Source: Alphaproteobacteria bacterium
GTDB taxonomy: Bacteria; Pseudomonadota; Alphaproteobacteria; Rickettsiales; UBA1997
DNA: 15,541 bases
Assembly (NCBI GenBank): GCA_016869775.1
Contig: VGDJ01000013.1
Span: 1 to 15,541, forward strand
Reading direction: 5' to 3'
Shown piece after piece: positions 13,157 through 15,541 of this stretch (within the stretch, counting starts at the first letter, position 1; each line of letters begins with the position of its first letter). Below the pieces are notes generated by a model. It was given only the letters and a program-made list of their open reading frames with translations. It did not search any database and was not told the DNA's origin. The position numbers and the translations under genes were made by a program.

Positions 13157-15523
13157 ATGAGATTTACTCTTTCCACTCTAAAAGAATTTCTTGATACCTC
13201 GGCAACCATTGACGAAATATGTCAAACTCTCACCAAGATTGGTCTCGAAGTTGAATCAGTTATCGATAAATCTAAAACGCTAAACTATTTTTCAGTTGCA
13301 AAAATAATCGATGCCCAGCCCCATGAAAATTCTCAAAAATTAAAAATCTGTTTAGTTGAAACAAACGACTGCAAAACGCCGCTGCAAATTATTTGTGGAG
13401 CCCCCAATGCACGAACAGGCCTCAAGGTTGCTTATGCCCCGATAAACTCAATAATACCAAGCAATTTAATGCAAATTAAAAAAGCTAAAATTGCTGGAAT
13501 CGAAAGTAATGGCATGCTTTGCTCGGCCCGCGAACTTAATCTTGGAAATGATGATAATGGCATTATTGAAATTGATGAAAAATTCCCTATTGGCACCAAA
13601 ATATCCGAAGTTTTTGGTATCAACGATGCAACAATAGAAATAAATATAACCCCTAATCGCGGAGATTGCTTGGGAGTTTATGGAATAGCTTGCGATTTAT
13701 CAGCAACCGGAATTGGAAAACTCAAAGCTTTAGAAATTCCAAAAATCGCTTCGGAGTTTGAATTTAACGTTAAGTTCGAAAATCACTCAAAAAATGATTG
13801 TCCATTTATAGCCTTTAGAATCATTAAAAACATAAAAAACTGCCCATCACCCAAGTGGTTAAGCGATAAACTTGAAGCAATTGGAATGAACTCCGTATCA
13901 GCAGTTGTTGATTCACTGAACTATGTTATGCATATACTCAATAGACCAATGCACGCTTACGATCTCCAAAAAATTGGTCAAAAAATTCAACTAAAAAACA
14001 CTACAGATTCGACCCAAATTACAACTCTAAAAAACACACAACATTTGGTTGGTTCAAATATTCTAACAATTTGTAACGATAATGAAATTTTGAGCATTGC
14101 TGGAATAATTGGCTCAGAACAATCTTCTTGCAAAATCGATACTACAGAAATATTGCTTGAATCTGCATATTTTTCCAAAGAAGTAGTTGCCAAAGCGGGT
14201 CGAAGTTTGAGTATTTTATCAGATTCAAGACATCGTTTTGAGCGGGGCGTTGATTACAGTTCTTGCATTGACGGTATTGAGTTGGCTTCTAAATTTATTA
14301 TCGATATTTGCGGTGGCCAAGTTAGTGATATTTTTATTGATGGCACGATAATTAATCCAACAATTATTGATTTTGATTTTGACAAATTCCAAAAACTAAT
14401 CGGCATAAATATTGAAAAATCCAATGCCATTTCAATTCTTGAATCACTTCAATTTAAAGTCGATAAAAACCTTAAAGTTGAAGTTCCAACAAAGCGTCAT
14501 GATATATTTTCTTCAGAAGATTTAATTGAAGAAATACTTCGAATTTACGGATATGAAAAAATTCTAAAAAATGATTTAAAAACCCCAAAAAAATATACTC
14601 AGGCCAATCCAAATTTATCTCATAAAGCTAGAATTTTATTAGCCTCAAAAGGTTTCATCGAAACCATAAATTGGTCATTTGTTGATGAGAAAAGCATTAA
14701 TTTCTTTTGTCACAAAAACCCAAATTTAGTTATAAAAAATCCAATTTCCCAAGAATTGAATTTTATGCGTCCAAACCTTATAATTGGCCTTCTAAACTCA
14801 TATCACAAAAATTATTTACGCAATATTTCTAATCTTAGTCTCTTTGAGATTGGCAATATTTTTGAAAATCAAAATTCTCAAAAACTAATGATAGCTGGTC
14901 TTAGAGCCGGCAAAAATTCTGAACCTAATCACTTTGAAGAAATTCGAGATTATGATTTTTTTGATGTCAAAAAAGATTTTTATGAAATCGTTGATTTATC
15001 TGGTGTAAAACCCGAAAGTCTTACAATCTCTAGCGATTTAGTTCCTAAATATTATCACCCTCATCGTTCTGCAAGTTTAAAAATTGGCAAAAATATAATT
15101 GGCTATGTTGGTGAAATTAATCCACAAATTAATAAAATTTTCGATCTTAAAAATCGTCTTTATACTTTTGAAATTTTTCTAGAATCATTACCAAATAACT
15201 TAAAAAACTTGGTCCGCAAACCATTTATTACCAACGATCTTCCGACCGTTGAAAGAGACTTTGCTTTTTTAGTTGATAAAAACATTTTGGTCGGCGACCT
15301 ACTAAAATCAATTAGCGCAGTTGATAAAAATTTTATTAAAGACATAGTAATATTTGATATTTACTGTGGTGAAAAAATTGATTCTTCACAAAAATCAGTA
15401 GCTATAAAAGTAAAAATTCAACCCATTGAAAAAACTCTAACTTCTAACGAAATTGATTCGATAAGTGCCAAAATTATTGAAAATTTATCAGTAAATTTTA
15501 AGGCTAAAATCCGCGATAGCTAA
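13157..15523 (+). CDS. pheT: Phenylalanine-tRNA ligase beta subunit
   Basis: PheT pairs with PheS in an (alpha-beta)2 enzyme that charges tRNA-Phe; the beta chain binds tRNA and edits mischarged tyrosine. The 788-residue length is normal. Domains in order are: the N-terminal B1 part (1-38); the EMAP-type tRNA-binding domain (about 45-150, HENSQKLKICLVET, ICGAPNARTGLKVAYAP, KAKIAGIESNGMLCSARELNL); TPNRGDCLGVYGIA (165-178); the B3/B4 editing domain (about 205-375); the B5 domain, core-like domain, and the C-terminal anticodon-binding FDX-ACB domain (about 695-787, LPTVERDFAFLVD). It starts five bases after atpF, so it may be read from the atp promoter. pheS is not upstream, so the two subunits are encoded apart unless pheS lies further right. 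Confidence 0.97.
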   Translation: MRFTLSTLKEFLDTSATIDEICQTLTKIGLEVESVIDKSKTLNYFSVAKIIDAQPHENSQKLKICLVETNDCKTPLQIICGAPNARTGLKVAYAPINSIIPSNLMQIKKAKIAGIESNGMLCSARELNLGNDDNGIIEIDEKFPIGTKISEVFGINDATIEINITPNRGDCLGVYGIACDLSATGIGKLKALEIPKIASEFEFNVKFENHSKNDCPFIAFRIIKNIKNCPSPKWLSDKLEAIGMNSVSAVVDSLNYVMHILNRPMHAYDLQKIGQKIQLKNTTDSTQITTLKNTQHLVGSNILTICNDNEILSIAGIIGSEQSSCKIDTTEILLESAYFSKEVVAKAGRSLSILSDSRHRFERGVDYSSCIDGIELASKFIIDICGGQVSDIFIDGTIINPTIIDFDFDKFQKLIGINIEKSNAISILESLQFKVDKNLKVEVPTKRHDIFSSEDLIEEILRIYGYEKILKNDLKTPKKYTQANPNLSHKARILLASKGFIETINWSFVDEKSINFFCHKNPNLVIKNPISQELNFMRPNLIIGLLNSYHKNYLRNISNLSLFEIGNIFENQNSQKLMIAGLRAGKNSEPNHFEEIRDYDFFDVKKDFYEIVDLSGVKPESLTISSDLVPKYYHPHRSASLKIGKNIIGYVGEINPQINKIFDLKNRLYTFEIFLESLPNNLKNLVRKPFITNDLPTVERDFAFLVDKNILVGDLLKSISAVDKNFIKDIVIFDIYCGEKIDSSQKSVAIKVKIQPIEKTLTSNEIDSISAKIIENLSVNFKAKIRDS

Positions 15524-15541
15524 TCATTTCAAATCAGCACT

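Overview
The window is about two-thirds A+T and packed with short intergenic gaps. Three things point to an alphaproteobacterium of Rickettsiales or Holosporales type, probably host-associated: the F0 order a-c-b'-b, which includes the duplicated b' subunit; the alphaproteobacterial style of NuoA/B/C; and an IalB-family protein next to an ankyrin-repeat protein. This placement is inferred from gene content and composition only. Most starts have no visible Shine-Dalgarno sequence.

Layout. Positions 1-2336 (minus strand) hold a long gene that runs off the left edge. It is a very divergent phosphoenolpyruvate carboxylase (PEPC) homologue that keeps the histidine and metal-site motifs but has replaced several substrate-site residues. 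A divergent intergenic region with an imperfect hairpin separates it from a plus-strand cluster: a GNAT-like protein, a YihY-family membrane protein and folC (2474-5054). On the minus strand, read right to left from 7624 to 5079, come nuoA, nuoB, nuoC, a small membrane protein and a secreted staphylococcal-type nuclease. The start of nuoA is abnormal: conserved N-terminal residues lie upstream of the only usable start in frame, and an ATG-started ORF of 21 codons ends in a TTGA overlap with it. dapA (7756-8625, plus) meets a minus-strand operon tail to tail within a shared TTAA. That operon (10770-8622) encodes an IalB-family exported protein, a single-pass membrane protein and an ankyrin-repeat protein, tightly packed. 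From 10902 to the right edge the plus strand carries atpB, atpE, atpF', atpF and pheT.

How the genes fit together. The nuo and atp genes supply respiratory complex I and the membrane sector of ATP synthase. The F1 genes and the rest of nuo are not here, so both complexes are encoded at split loci. dapA feeds lysine/diaminopimelate synthesis, folC folate polyglutamylation and pheT phenylalanyl-tRNA synthesis. The IalB-membrane-ankyrin operon and the secreted nuclease are the best candidates for envelope or host-interaction functions.

The least ordinary items are: the PEPC-like protein with a rewired active site; the atpB-atpE gap, which holds three tandem 16-bp repeats running into a possible H-type pseudoknot just before the c-subunit gene; the nuoA start; and a hydrophilic N-terminal extension of about 66 residues on the ATP synthase a subunit.
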